From CAYMLL01 sp964390645 (GTDB lineage Bacteria > Planctomycetota > UBA8108): DNA of 25,196 nt. Shown here in pieces: positions 8,322 to 17,579 of the stretch. Within the stretch, counting starts at the first letter, position 1. Each line of letters starts with the position of its first letter. The notes below the pieces were generated by a model that did not search any database, had not been told where the DNA came from, and saw only the letters and a program-made list of their open reading frames with translations. The stretch lies in assembly GCA_964390645.1 (NCBI GenBank), contig CAYMLL010000079.1, forward strand, positions 1-25,196, written 5' to 3'. Both the position numbers and the translations under genes were made by a program.

Positions 8322-8338
8322 TCGGACGCTGCGTCCGA
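8322..8338 (-). promoter_or_regulatory. Perfect 7-bp hairpin between Gfo/Idh and aldehyde dehydrogenase genes
   Basis: TCGGACG (8322-8328), loop CTG, CGTCCGA (8332-8338). It lies in the 88-base spacer between the Gfo/Idh stop and the aldehyde dehydrogenase start, a few bases before the ribosome site. It could be an intra-operon attenuator, a processing hairpin or an operator. The sequence alone does not decide. Confidence 0.35.
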
Positions 8339-8391
8339 GGGGCGGTTTTCAACGGACTGTCCGGCGTCGGGGACGACGGGTCAAGGTCGGC

Positions 8392-9531
8392 TCAGGTGGT
8401 CACCTCGTCGAGCAAGACCTCCCGGTGCTCGCGAGATGACCGCTGCGCCGCGCGGCAGAACTGCAGGACCCGCCTTCCTTCCTCCCCCGACTGTGAGGCC
8501 TGGCGGCCTTCTTCGAGCGCGTCGATCCAGTCCCGGGTGCCGCGGACGAAGCTCGACGCGAAGTCGGTGTCGAGGTCGCCGAAATCCGTCGTCACCCCGT
8601 CCCGGTACATCACCAGTGCAGGCCGATCCAGCAGCATCGACGTGCAGCGGTTGACCCACAGGAATCCCTTCGTGCCGCTGATCTCGACCCACTCGTCCTC
8701 GGGCCAGTACTTCGTGGGCATCAGAATGCCGTCGGACGAGACGACATCCCACGAGCCGTGTCGCTCGCCATCCCGGTACTTCCAGATGACCATCGCCGGA
8801 CTGTCCAGAATCCAGTCGTGGACGATGTTCCGCTCCGTGATCCAGGCGAACACCTTCTCGACGTCTCCGAGGAAGTGGATCGCCAGGCTGAAGGCATGGT
8901 AGCCGTAGTCGAGCATCATGCGGCCGCCACCGCCCTGCTCGGGTTTGAACTTCCAGTTGTCCGGTGCGACGCCTTCAACCTGGTGGCTGAGAGGCAGCGG
9001 ATAAGGAGGCCGAGAGTCCGCACGCTGGACTCGGGCCCTTGTCTTGTCTCCTCCATCCAGGGAACCTTGAATGACCTTCAAGCGGATGGAGATCGGCTCG
9101 CCGATCGCTCCCGCATCGAGCATCTGCTTCGCCTTGGCCATGTGCGGGTAGTACTGGAAGTTCTCGAATACTCGCAAATTCTTGCCGCCACGCTTGGCGG
9201 CGGCGATCATCGTGTCGCACTCGGACACGTGATTCGCCATCGGCTTTTGAACCGACACATGCTTCCCTGCCTCCAGCGCCGCCACGGTCATGTCCGCGTG
9301 AAGGTGGTGAGGCGTGATGACCTCGACCGCGTCGATTGCCGACTCGGCGAGCATATCCCGGTAATCGGTGAACCACCGCGCGACGCCCCAATCTTCGGCT
9401 CGACTTCTGGCGATGTCCTCGTCGACGTCGCAGACCGCCCAGATCTCGGCCTTGGGGTTCTCGTCGTAGGGGAGCGCGTGCAGCGCGGCGATCCGTCCTC
9501 CGCCGATGATCCCGACTCGTAGTGCCGCCAT
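8392..9531 (-). CDS. Gfo/Idh/MocA-family oxidoreductase, full-length copy (cassette A)
   Basis: This is a 379-residue NAD(P)-dependent oxidoreductase of the Gfo/Idh/MocA family. The chosen ATG at 9531 directly precedes the Rossmann motif VGIIGGGRIAALH (residues 6-18); an upstream start would add a polar extension with no homologue. The usual second motif EKP is QKP here (residues 96-98, VSVQKPMA). Further motifs are ITPHHLHADM (72-81) and the C-domain signature GGGGRMMLDYGYHAFSLAIHFLG (200-222). The family oxidises sugars, inositols or pseudo-disaccharides at a hydroxyl. It is the first gene of the cassette A run and diverges from the hydroxyacid dehydrogenase at 10108. Residues 221-379 have a close paralogue at 17580-18064, about two-thirds identical by eye without indels. 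Substrate unknown. Confidence 0.9.
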   Translation of the reverse strand: MAALRVGIIGGGRIAALHALPYDENPKAEIWAVCDVDEDIARSRAEDWGVARWFTDYRDMLAESAIDAVEVITPHHLHADMTVAALEAGKHVSVQKPMANHVSECDTMIAAAKRGGKNLRVFENFQYYPHMAKAKQMLDAGAIGEPISIRLKVIQGSLDGGDKTRARVQRADSRPPYPLPLSHQVEGVAPDNWKFKPEQGGGGRMMLDYGYHAFSLAIHFLGDVEKVFAWITERNIVHDWILDSPAMVIWKYRDGERHGSWDVVSSDGILMPTKYWPEDEWVEISGTKGFLWVNRCTSMLLDRPALVMYRDGVTTDFGDLDTDFASSFVRGTRDWIDALEEGRQASQSGEEGRRVLQFCRAAQRSSREHREVLLDEVTT

Positions 9532-10107
9532 CGGCTGTCTCTCTGGCTCCCTCGATTCGTCGAAGGTCTCGTGGGGCTCTCTCGTTTCCGCCGGCGGCCC
9601 GCTCCAGCTCTGCAGGAACGGACCCACCTGCCGATCCCTTCTTGCTGTCGCGAATCAGCGAAATGTTGATAGAGAAGCGGTGCGGCCTCGCCGGGCGGAG
9701 GCGCGATCCTATCAAGAACGCCGGTTGATTCCCAGGAGGGACCGTCCCGGCTTCCGTTGTTCCGGAGGCTGCCCGGCGCTCGGCAGCTTGCACGGGCGCC
9801 GGCGTCCTTTCCATGGCGACGAACGTGCTGGAGAACCGTCGGATGTCCGGTACGGCAGGGTCTTGTCGAGTTTCTTCGCGCGGCCGCGAACCGCGGAGAC
9901 GTTCAATCCCCCGGCGCGGACCACAAGCTCCTTGCTCTCGTACTTCGCATCGGCGTAGAACTACATGCTCGCGTCTGGCTCGAACGCGTACACGCCATGC
10001 GGTTCCCCTTCCGGGTGTGCCGTGGTGCGGACTGAAGGAGCGACGTGGTCGTCAGCTCCGGAGTCGAATAGCTGAGTGTTCAGTCCATCGAGAGAAGAAG
10101 CGTCAGC
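9532..10107. other. Divergent intergenic region between Gfo/Idh and hydroxyacid dehydrogenase genes
   Basis: These 576 bases separate two divergent genes and should hold both promoters, but no convincing -35/-10 pair stands out. On the minus strand, about 10020 down to 9800, one frame reads EGEPHGVYAFEPDASM, a TAG, then FYADAKYESKELVVRAGG, with GC-rich third positions. It has no start or recognisable family and may be a decayed gene end. Otherwise I see nothing. Confidence 0.4.
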
Positions 10108-11058
10108 ATGAAAGTCGCCGTCACGGACTATTCGTTCAAGTCGCTCGACGTCGAGCGTCGGCTGCTCGAGCCGCTGGGCGCCACCGTCGTTTACGGCCAC
10201 TGCAAGCCGCCGGGGGAGCGGATACCGCTGGTGAGTGATGTTGGCGCCGTGATCACGCAGTTTGCGCCGGTGAGCGCTTCGGTCATCGAGGCGATGCAGC
10301 GAGCCAAGGTGATCGTGCGCTACGGGATCGGCGTGGACAACGTGGACTTGCGAGCCGCCCGTTCGAGGGACATCCCGGTCTGCAATGTGCCGGATTACTG
10401 TATCGATGAGGTCGCCGATCACACGCTCGCCCTGATCCTGGCGGCGACTCGAGGCGTGGTCTCCAATTGCGTGAAAGTCCGGCGTGGTGAATGGGGACTG
10501 GCGGTGCCGCCGGAGAGGATGAGGGCCCTTCGGGACTGCACGGTCGGGATCATCGGGTTCGGGCGGATCGGTCGCGAGGTTGCCCGACGCCTGCAGCCGT
10601 TCAAGTGCCGACGGGTCGTCTTCGACCCCGTGGTTGACGCGGGCGAGATCACGGCTTCCGGTTGCGAGCCGATCGGCGTCGAGTCGCTCCTCTCCGCCGC
10701 GGATATCGTCACGCTTCACTGTCCATTGAACGACCAGACACGCAATCTCATCGACGCCCGCTCGATCGCCACGATGAGGGAAGGCGCGATCCTGGTGAAC
10801 GTCGGACGCGGCGACCTGGTCGAGTCGCAGGCGTTGATCGCGGCGCTCGAAGCAGGCGCTCTGAGCGCGGCAGCGCTCGATGTCTTCAGTCCGGAACCGA
10901 TCCCGGGTGACAGTCCGATTCTGCAGATGGACAACGTTGTCGTCGGATCGCACGTGGCATCGGCGAGTATGCCCGCCACGAAGAAGCTACGAGAGACCGC
11001 TGCGAACATCGCCGTCCTGGCGCTTCGTGGCGAGGATTTGCCCAACATCGTCAACTGA
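10108..11058 (+). CDS. D-isomer-specific 2-hydroxyacid dehydrogenase (SerA/CtBP-like fold)
   Basis: This is a 316-residue, full-length member of the D-2-hydroxyacid dehydrogenase family. Visible are the substrate-domain motif VRYGIGVDNVDL (70-81), the NAD loop GFGRIG (150-155), the acidic residue after the following strand (Asp173 in VVFDP) and the catalytic triad Arg234 (NVGRG), Glu263 (SPEP) and His282 (GSHVAS). ATG 10108 follows a purine-rich GAGAGAAGAAG. The family reduces 2-keto acids or oxidises D-2-hydroxyacids with NAD(P). It lacks an ACT domain, so biosynthetic SerA is unlikely. It is divergent from cassette A and probably handles a keto-acid or hydroxy-acid intermediate of the same pathway (inference). 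A different, gutted member of this family lies at 22267-22577. Confidence 0.92.
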   Translation: MKVAVTDYSFKSLDVERRLLEPLGATVVYGHCKPPGERIPLVSDVGAVITQFAPVSASVIEAMQRAKVIVRYGIGVDNVDLRAARSRDIPVCNVPDYCIDEVADHTLALILAATRGVVSNCVKVRRGEWGLAVPPERMRALRDCTVGIIGFGRIGREVARRLQPFKCRRVVFDPVVDAGEITASGCEPIGVESLLSAADIVTLHCPLNDQTRNLIDARSIATMREGAILVNVGRGDLVESQALIAALEAGALSAAALDVFSPEPIPGDSPILQMDNVVVGSHVASASMPATKKLRETAANIAVLALRGEDLPNIVN

Positions 11059-11377
11059 GTCGAAGGGTTGGAGCATCTCGGTCGCCGGGACGGCGATCTT
11101 GACGGGCGGATGGCTTGTCGAGCGCGACGTGGGGAGCAGACATGATGCGCCGGCTCTCGTTGTCGACACCGACGTCGCGTGCCCGACAGCATCCGTGGCA
11201 GATCCGTGACAGACACACCGGGCTCGGTGAGGCGGCCACACCCGTGACAAAATCCCCCGAGTGAGCGCGGGATCCCCGCCTCTGCCCTCTTCAGATAGCG
11301 ACCTCCCGACGCGCCGCCGAGGAGCGCAGTGCTCGCCGGTCGATGGGTGCGGGGGGCTTGCGACCGGACCGCCCGAT
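11059..11377. other. Intergenic region between convergent hydroxyacid dehydrogenase and DUF1552 genes
   Basis: These 319 bases hold no gene I can support. There is one hairpin near the left end (see 11081-11097). Short open frames here show no family signature and no ribosome site. Confidence 0.5.
11081..11097 (+). terminator. Hairpin after the hydroxyacid dehydrogenase gene
   Basis: TCGCCG (11082-11087) pairs with CGGCGA (11091-11096) around a 3-base loop, about 23 bases after the stop codon, with a possible extra G-T pair outside. The downstream bases are not a T-run, so the call rests on stem and position only. Confidence 0.4.
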
Positions 11378-12694
11378 TCAGACCTCGGCCAGCCGCTCCT
11401 TCGAGTCCCCGAACTCCTCCAGTCGCACGCCCAGCTTGTCCATCATCGACAGGTACAAGCTCGCCATCTTGCGGTTCGGCTTCTCGAGATAGTCGAGCGC
11501 CCGGCCGGTCTCGAGCTTGCCGCCGGCGCGACCGACGATCGCCACCGGCAGATGGCTGTTGTCGTGTCCTCCGACGAGCATGCTCGAGCAGATCATGATC
11601 ATCGAGTTGTCAAGGGCCGTACGCTCGCCTTCCTGCACCGCGTCGAGCTTGCGCGCGATGGTGGCCATCTGCTCGAGGAAGAACTGGTTGACCTTCAGCC
11701 AGTCGTCCGTGTCGGAGTGCGACAGCAGGTGGTGGATCATGTAGTCCACCCCGAGGTGCGGGAAGCGAAGCGAGGAGTGATCGTTGTTGAGCTTCAGGGT
11801 GCAGACACGCGTCGTGTCGGTCTGGAACGCGAGCACCACGATGTCGCACATCAGCCGCATGTGCTCGTCGATGTCCTGCGGCATGCCGTCCTTCGGGCGC
11901 GGGATGTTCGGCTCCGTGACGGCGGGCCGCCATCCCTGCAGTCGACGCTCCTTGCCGGCACGCTCGAGACGCCGCTCGACCTCGCGCACCGACGACAGAT
12001 ACTCCTCGAGCTTGGCACGGTCGAAGTAGCTGATCTTGCCGCGGAGTCTACGGGCATCTCCGAGCACACTATCGACGATGCGGCGGCTGCTCTTCGTCGC
12101 CGTGTCGTCCTTGAAGAGTCGATCGAAGGCGAGCGCCGGGTAGAGCTCGAGCGGCGTCGGTGTCGTCGGGCTGCTCCACGAGATGTGGGAGCTGTAGAGC
12201 ATCGAGTACTCGCGGTGCACCGAGGCGATGGACTTCTCGCAGGCGAGCACCAGGCTCGGCACCTTCGTCCGGTGCCCGACCGTCTGCGCCACCACCTGAT
12301 CGAGACTGGTGCCGGAGCGGATCTTGCCGCCGGCCGAGAGCGGCGCGCCCGAGAGCATGTTCCCCGTCTGCGAGCTGTGGATGTTGCCCTTGCGCGCTTC
12401 GGCGTTGAAGAGCCCGCGGATGAAGAGCAGCTTCTCGCGCTGGGGCTTCAGCGGCGCCCGCACCTTGCCGAGCTCCATGTCGGCGCCCTTGCCCTTCGCC
12501 CACCACTCGCGGCCGTGAAACCCGTTACCCGCGAAGAGGACGCACAGTCGAACCGGCGCCTCGCTGCCGGAGTCGGCCGTCGACTTCTTCTCGTCACCCC
12601 AGACGGGGATCGACTCGAGCCACGGCAAGGCCATGCTGATCCCAAGGCCGCGTAACATCGTCCGTCGAGATACCGCGCGTCGCGAAACGCTCAT
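11378..12694 (-). CDS. DUF1552 protein with Tat-type signal
   Basis: The protein has 438 residues. Its N-terminus, MSVSRRAVSRRTMLRGLGISMALPWLES, has a twin-Arg stretch before a short hydrophobic segment, so Tat export is likely. The body matches the DUF1552 family: RLCVLFAGNGFHGREWW (48-64), HSSQTGNMLSGAPL, EYSMLYSSHISWSSPTTPTP, RRLRGKISYFDRAKLEEYLSSVREVERR, and the C-terminal block MICSSMLVGGHDNSHLPVAIVGRAGG. The family is related to DUF1501-type sulfatase-fold proteins and has no assigned reaction. It almost always follows a DUF1592/DUF1588 gene, as here: 23 bases separate its ATG from the stop of the 1416-residue gene, and that spacer carries GGAGGGAG. The two are surely an operon. Confidence 0.92.
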   Translation of the reverse strand: MSVSRRAVSRRTMLRGLGISMALPWLESIPVWGDEKKSTADSGSEAPVRLCVLFAGNGFHGREWWAKGKGADMELGKVRAPLKPQREKLLFIRGLFNAEARKGNIHSSQTGNMLSGAPLSAGGKIRSGTSLDQVVAQTVGHRTKVPSLVLACEKSIASVHREYSMLYSSHISWSSPTTPTPLELYPALAFDRLFKDDTATKSSRRIVDSVLGDARRLRGKISYFDRAKLEEYLSSVREVERRLERAGKERRLQGWRPAVTEPNIPRPKDGMPQDIDEHMRLMCDIVVLAFQTDTTRVCTLKLNNDHSSLRFPHLGVDYMIHHLLSHSDTDDWLKVNQFFLEQMATIARKLDAVQEGERTALDNSMIMICSSMLVGGHDNSHLPVAIVGRAGGKLETGRALDYLEKPNRKMASLYLSMMDKLGVRLEEFGDSKERLAEV

Positions 12695-12717
12695 GGCTCA
12701 CTCCCTCCGAACCGCGG

Positions 12718-15700
12718 TCAAATCGACTCCTCTTTCGTCGACTCGAGCCCGCGGTGAAAGCGAAACTGCTTGCTGCGTAGAATTGTCTCGAGCGCCGCCG
12801 AGAATCGAAAGCCCTTTTCCTCGAGCTGCCGGACGATGTCGTCGACGAGCGGCTGATCGGTCAGCTCCACCGTACGGCCCAGCGCGAAGCCCAGAAGCTT
12901 GCGGGAGAACTGCTCGAGGAAGTCGTGCCGGCGCTTCGTCAGCAGATACGACCGCAGGCCGTCGATCCCGTCGAACTCCGTGCCGTCTCGGAGCCTCACC
13001 CTCGTGTCGACCGGCTGGCCGATCAGGTCCTCGACCCGATAGCGGCCGATCGCGTCGAACGACTCGAGGGAGAAGCCGTAGGGATCGATGCGGACGTGGC
13101 AGCTGGCGCAGCTCGCATCGCTGACGTGCCGTTCGGTCATCTGTCGCACCGTCAGACCTTCACGGCTGAGCGCGTCCGGAAGCTCCGGCACCGTGGCGGG
13201 CGGGTCGGGGAGCTTCTCGCCGAGGAGCGTCTCGACGACCCAGTTGCCGCGCAGGACCGGACTGGTCCGCGTGGAGCCGGACTGCTTCGAGAGAATCGTC
13301 GCCATGCCAAGCACGCCGCCACGCGATCGCGCGCGCATGCCACTGACGCGCTGCCAGGCGTCGCCGTCGACACCGTCGACACCGTAGTGCTCCGCCAGCG
13401 CCCCGTTGAGATACGTGTGGTCGGCGTCGAGGATCTCGAGCATGGACCCGTCACGGCGGAATAGATCCGTGAAGAAGAGCACCGACTCCTCGTACATCGC
13501 GCCGCGCAGACCGGCGAAGGTCGGGTACTGGCGCTCGTTCTTCTCGTCGTGAGCGTCGAAGCCGCGGACGCCGAGCCACTGGCAGGCGAACTCGGTCGCC
13601 AGACCCCGGACGCGTCCGTCGCTCAGCATGCGACGGGCCTCTGCGACGAGAGCGTCGGGCTTCGTGAGCCCGGCGTTCGCGGCCGCTGCGAGGAGCTCCT
13701 CGTCGGGCATCGTCGACCAGAGAAAGTAGCTCAGTCGCGTCGCCAGCTCCCAGTCGGTCACGGCGCTCGCCTCGGCGCCGGGGCCGGGCTCCTCGATTCG
13801 ATAGAGGAAGTCCGGCGAGACGAAGATTCGCGCGAGCACGCCGCGGAAGGCGTCCTCGTGGGTCTCCTCCTCGGCGCGCAGCTCGGCGTACATCGCGCGC
13901 AGCGCCCACTCCTCGGTCGTGGCGGGCGGCCCGCGGCACGCCCCCGCCCCCCCCCCGCGCCCCCCCGCCGCCGGCGCGGNNNNNNNNNNCCCACTCCTCG
14001 GTCGGCGCGAGCGGCCGGCGGTCCGCGCGCGCCGCGAACGCGATCAGCGCATCGACGTGCGCGGGTGCGGTCTCCTCGACGTGCTCCCGGAACGCCTCGG
14101 CGCGCTCGCGAATCGGCGTCTGTAGCGGTGCGAAGACGTGGGTGTCGTCGCCCTGTGTCGAGAACTCGAGGAAGAGCGGGTAGAACTCGTGGATCTTCAA
14201 CGCGTCCTGGCTGATGTAGCGCACCTCTTGCCAGAGGCGCTCGAGCCGCTCCCGCTCGGCGTCACTGAGCAGCAGACGGCTGAAGTGCTCGTCCTCGCGG
14301 TGATACATGACGAGCGTGATGACCTTGTCGATCGGCACGACGGTGCGACAGCACATCGTGCGCGGGAAGAGCGCACGGAACTCGTCGAACGCTCGCTTCA
14401 TGCGTCCCTCGCCCACGGATCCCTCCGCCACGACGACCCCGAGATCGAAGCGCAGCGTCGATCCGGACGCACGCCTGCCCGCGGCGACCTCGAGCTGCGC
14501 GCCGCCGGCCGCTGCGTCGTCACGGCCGAGAAGCTCCGCCGTGACGACAAGGTCGCGACCCTTCGCGAACTCTGCGGGGATCTTCACGTGAAGCGCGCTC
14601 GGAGTCTTGACGACGAGGCTCGACTCGGCGCCCTCCCCTTCGAACCGGGCGGGATCGACACCGAGTTCCGCGCCCGTGTCGCCCGGCGGGTCGCCGCGCT
14701 CCAGAAGCGTCGCCAGGTCGAAGGGCCGGAAGAGGGCCGAGGTGATGGAGCGCGCGTGGCGGTAGAGAGCGCGATCCGTCGGCGGAGTCGCGTCGTTCGG
14801 TCCCTTCGACAGCAGCCGGCCGGCCTCCTCGGCGAGCCGCCCGGCAAGCTTCGCGTCGCCAGCGTCCGCGGCGGCGCGCCAGCGCGTCAGCACCGAGCCG
14901 CCGGGAAGCGGATCCTCGCCGGCGCCCTCGTGAGCGGTCGGCCCCGTGAAGAAGCACCAGACCGCCTCGTTGCCGATTCCATCGGGGTGCGGATTGCCCG
15001 CGTGGACTTCGGCGCTGACGTCCTTCGCCAGGCCCCAGCTGCGAGCGTTCTCCGCTTTCTCCGTCTTCTCGGTGACGACGAGATCGATCTGCGTCTGGTC
15101 GCAGCCGTGGTTGGCATCCCGCGGGCCGATCGTGAGCGACAGGACGTCCCCTTTTCGCACCGGCTGGTCCACGATCGGCGGGACTTTCAGCGTGCCCGCG
15201 CGATCGACCGAGCCCCCGGCGAGACGTTCACGATGCGTACCTCGGTGAAACACCAGCGACCACGAGACGCCGTTGCCGCAAGCCGCGTGGGCGTCGGCGA
15301 CCTCGACCTGGACCGCGACGATCCCGGTGAAGGGGCTGCGCCAGCCGACACCGACGAAGTGCGACGGAGTGGGATGGACGCCGACCGTGCGCGGACGCAC
15401 GATACCGGGAATGCGGACCTCCCGATCCTCCGACGCGCTCGCGACAAGATTCGGCGGGTTGATCCCCCAGCCCTTGACGAAATCGTAGCCGCCGACCTTG
15501 TCCCGCTTCACCGTCAGCAGACCGTCGATCTTCGCCGGGCTGCTGCCGCCATCGCCGATCGGCAAGTTGAGGTAGTCGGCCCAAGCCGCGAGCACATCCG
15601 CGTCGAGGTCTCCGCGCCTGGCCAGCTCCTCCAGGGAGGCGCCGTTCTTGTCCGACAACCCCACGGCGATCGCCGCGAGGTAATCCGCCGTGCGGGCGAG

Positions 15701-17053
15701 GGTTCGCTCGCGCAGGACGTCGAGCCGGCGCAGATAGGGGCGAACGTCTCGCAGCGCGATGGGTGCGATCCCCGGCTCCGATCCGACGAGCCGGGCGTTC
15801 TTCCAGGCGACCCGCCCCTCGTCGACACCCGCGCCGACGACGACGCCTGCGGCGAGAGCATGCGCGACGAGGGAGATCTCGAAAAACTCGCTGTTGGCGG
15901 CAGGCTCGAGCCCGAGACGGAACTCCTGACTCGAGGCGAGCGGATCGACGCTGGTCTGGCCGGGCGTGAACATCTGGCCGATGTCCGAGAGCGACCAGAG
16001 CCGGCCCTGCCACTCCTCGACCGTCGCGACGATGGCCCCCACCTCCGTTTCGATCGCGGCCCGCTCCTTCAACGAGGCAGCCGCGCGCAGCCGAGCCTGC
16101 ACCGCTGCCAGCACGGGCGAGAGCGATTCGTCACGGACGAGACGGGAGAGCTTCCTCAGGTAGTGCGGGTTCAGACCGACGTCCGCGGCGATGGCATCGA
16201 TGCCGGACGTGTCGGACCGCAGCGTCTCGCGATGCTCGATCAGCGACCGGATGTACGGCGGCAACGAGATCCTCCCCCAGCGGATGCGACCGTCACGATT
16301 GCCTCCCGTCATCCGCAGCTCGAGAAGCTCGGTCTTGCGAGCGTAGAGAGCGAGGATCCGGTCGATCACCTCGTCGGTCTGATCGCGTCGTGCCGTCCGC
16401 CTCGAGAAGCGGAAGCCGTCGGGGAGAAAGACCGTGTGCGCGGCGAGGTCCTGGGCGGCGGAGAGGTACTTGTCGAAGAGCGCGGGCGACATCACCATCG
16501 ACTCGCCGACGTTCGTGAACCCTTCGCCCGCGGCGCTGTCCGCCGGGAACTCACGCGTCGGTCGGAAGTCGAAGCCGGTCAGATCGCGCACGGTTCGGTC
16601 GAGCTCCGTGTTGCTCAGCCGGCGAAGGACAACACGGCCGGGGTCACCGGCATTCGCGTGCGCCTCCGAGTTCAGATAGGCGCGCACCCACACGCGCAGC
16701 GTCGTCGACTGCTCGGCGGAGAGCGGCTTGCCCTTCTTCGGCGGCATCTCGCCGTTCTCGAGCATGAAGAGCACTTTCTGCCAGATCCGCGGGTCGCGGC
16801 GGACCTCGGTGAGGGACTTCATGCGTTCGAGGTCGAGGTCGCCCTTCGCCTTCTTCGTGCTGTGGCAGGAGAGGCAGTAACTCTTCAGGAGCGGTCGGAC
16901 CGTCGTCTCGTATCCCTTGGCGATCTCGTCGAAGGGCAGCGGCGGGCTCGCGGCGGGCTCCTCGCACCGGGACGCGCTAGAGATGCAGACGCTGCAGCCG
17001 GTGAGGAGCACCCCGGCGAGCGTTCGATGACGGGAGCTGGTGCGGTCGGTCAT
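12718..17053 (-). CDS. Giant planctomycete-type cytochrome c protein: PSCyt1, DUF1587, insertion, DUF1595/DUF1592/DUF1588/DUF1585
   Basis: Written in two frames because of an assembly artefact (13905-13989). Removing 85 bases restores one frame of 1416 residues. The N-terminus has a hydrophobic segment ending in LLTGC, a possible lipobox. A PSCyt1 heme motif CLSCH lies at 60-64 and is followed by the DUF1587 block RRLSNTELDRTVRDLTGFD. Near the C-terminus come DUF1592 (FVSPDFLYRIEEPG...YFLWSTMPDEELL), DUF1588 (GNWVVETLLGEKLPDPPATVPELP), a second heme motif CASCH (about 1287-1291, followed by HVRIDPYGFSLE) and DUF1585 (LEQFSRKLLGFALGRTVELTD). The middle, about residues 190-950, holds a long insertion with beta-rich segments; typical relatives are shorter. 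The role is unknown, probably envelope electron transfer or carbohydrate processing with DUF1552. Start ATG 17053. Confidence 0.9.
13905..13989. other. Assembly gap and C/G-rich junk inside the PSCyt1/DUF1592 gene
   Basis: The 15 bases cccactcctcggtcg occur at 13905-13919 and again right after the N run at 13990-14004. Between them lie about 60 bases of almost pure C/G and 10 N. Deleting the 85 bases from 13905 to 13989 joins the flanks exactly and corrects the 1-base frame offset. This is an unmerged contig overlap with poly-G (minus strand) read artefact, not biology. Confidence 0.9.
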
Positions 17054-17405
17054 GGCTCCGGGGACGGTGGTTGATCGTCAGCGGCGAAGAACAGTAGTCG
17101 GCGATGATAACGGCGCCGAGGACAACCGATCAAGCAAGGCATCAGAAGGTCGATCGAAGAGGGCTCGAGCCCGCTTTTCGCGACGCGACCCGGGCCCTCT
17201 CAGCCGTTCGATCGAGACGCGATCCGCTGCTCGCAGGGCGGGTAGCCGTGGCGGCCGGCCAGGTCCGCGGACCTGGCGCGGACGTGGCGCGAACCGGTAA
17301 CGGCGGCGGCGCGCCTTGTCCTTCGTGCTCGACGGCTCGTCCGCTCTGGGCAAGCCGACGCCATCCTGATAGCATCGCGCCGCTCGTCCACCGGGAGGTC
17401 GCTTC
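17054..17405. other. Intergenic region upstream of the PSCyt1/DUF1592 operon and the cassette B stub
   Basis: These 352 bases lie between divergent starts (17053 minus, 17406 plus) and should contain the promoter of the DUF1592-DUF1552 operon. A 20-bp perfect palindrome sits at 17258-17277. No gene with a supported start is visible. No clear -35/-10 pair is recognised. Confidence 0.5.
17258..17277. promoter_or_regulatory. 20-bp perfect palindrome (possible operator or hairpin)
   Basis: GCCAGGTCCGCGGACCTGGC reads the same on both strands. Its centre is about 215 bases upstream of the DUF1592 gene start and about 140 bases before the stub at 17406. A dimeric regulator site is plausible; a terminator hairpin is the alternative. 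No second copy was noticed in the window. Confidence 0.45.
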
Positions 17406-17543
17406 ATGAAGCTTCCCCTCGACACGTTGGACTTCCACGCAACCCACGCCGTGCCGCTCAGCCAGCTGGGTAACGAGAACGTCGCTGCCTGCGTCGGGCG
17501 CACGGAGGGCTCACGAAGGTCTTGCGAGTCGTTCGACGAGTAG
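17406..17543 (+). pseudogene. N-terminal stub of an unrecognised gene
   Basis: This is a 45-residue frame, beginning MKLPLDTLDFHATHAVPL and ending in TAG. It has a strong GGGAGG 7 bases before the ATG, better than most genes here, so the start looks genuine. The first 35 residues look protein-like; after ACVGRTEG the composition turns Arg/Ser-rich, as after a frameshift or junction. A truncated Gfo/Idh begins about 40 bases later. I do not recognise the family. The simplest reading is that a deletion fused the start of one gene of cassette B to the tail of Gfo/Idh. A genuine 45-residue small protein cannot be excluded. Confidence 0.4.
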
Positions 17544-17579
17544 ACAGACCCGGAAGAACACGCGACGATGGCAGCCATT

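Noticed and set aside
6909..8654. A 581-residue plus-strand frame over the aldehyde dehydrogenase
   Set aside because: Antisense shadow of a gene with all catalytic residues in place.
9800..10020. Minus-strand protein-like stretch (PHGVYAFEPDASM, TAG, FYADAKYESKELVVRAGG)
   Set aside because: GC-rich third positions and plausible composition, but an in-frame stop, no start and no recognised family. It is too weak to call a gene; mentioned only in the intergenic entry.
11261..12655. A 464-residue plus-strand frame over the DUF1552 gene
   Set aside because: Antisense shadow; the minus-strand gene has a Tat signal, a ribosome site and family motifs.
13920..13979. C/G-only tract that could pass for a low-complexity or G-quadruplex element
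   Set aside because: It touches an N run, disrupts a reading frame and is bracketed by a duplicated 15-mer, so it is a read artefact.
14138..17074. A 978-residue open frame on the plus strand across the DUF1592 gene
   Set aside because: It is antisense to a gene with clear domains and is an expected shadow in GC-rich DNA. Its composition is Arg/Asp/Val-rich with no family motif.
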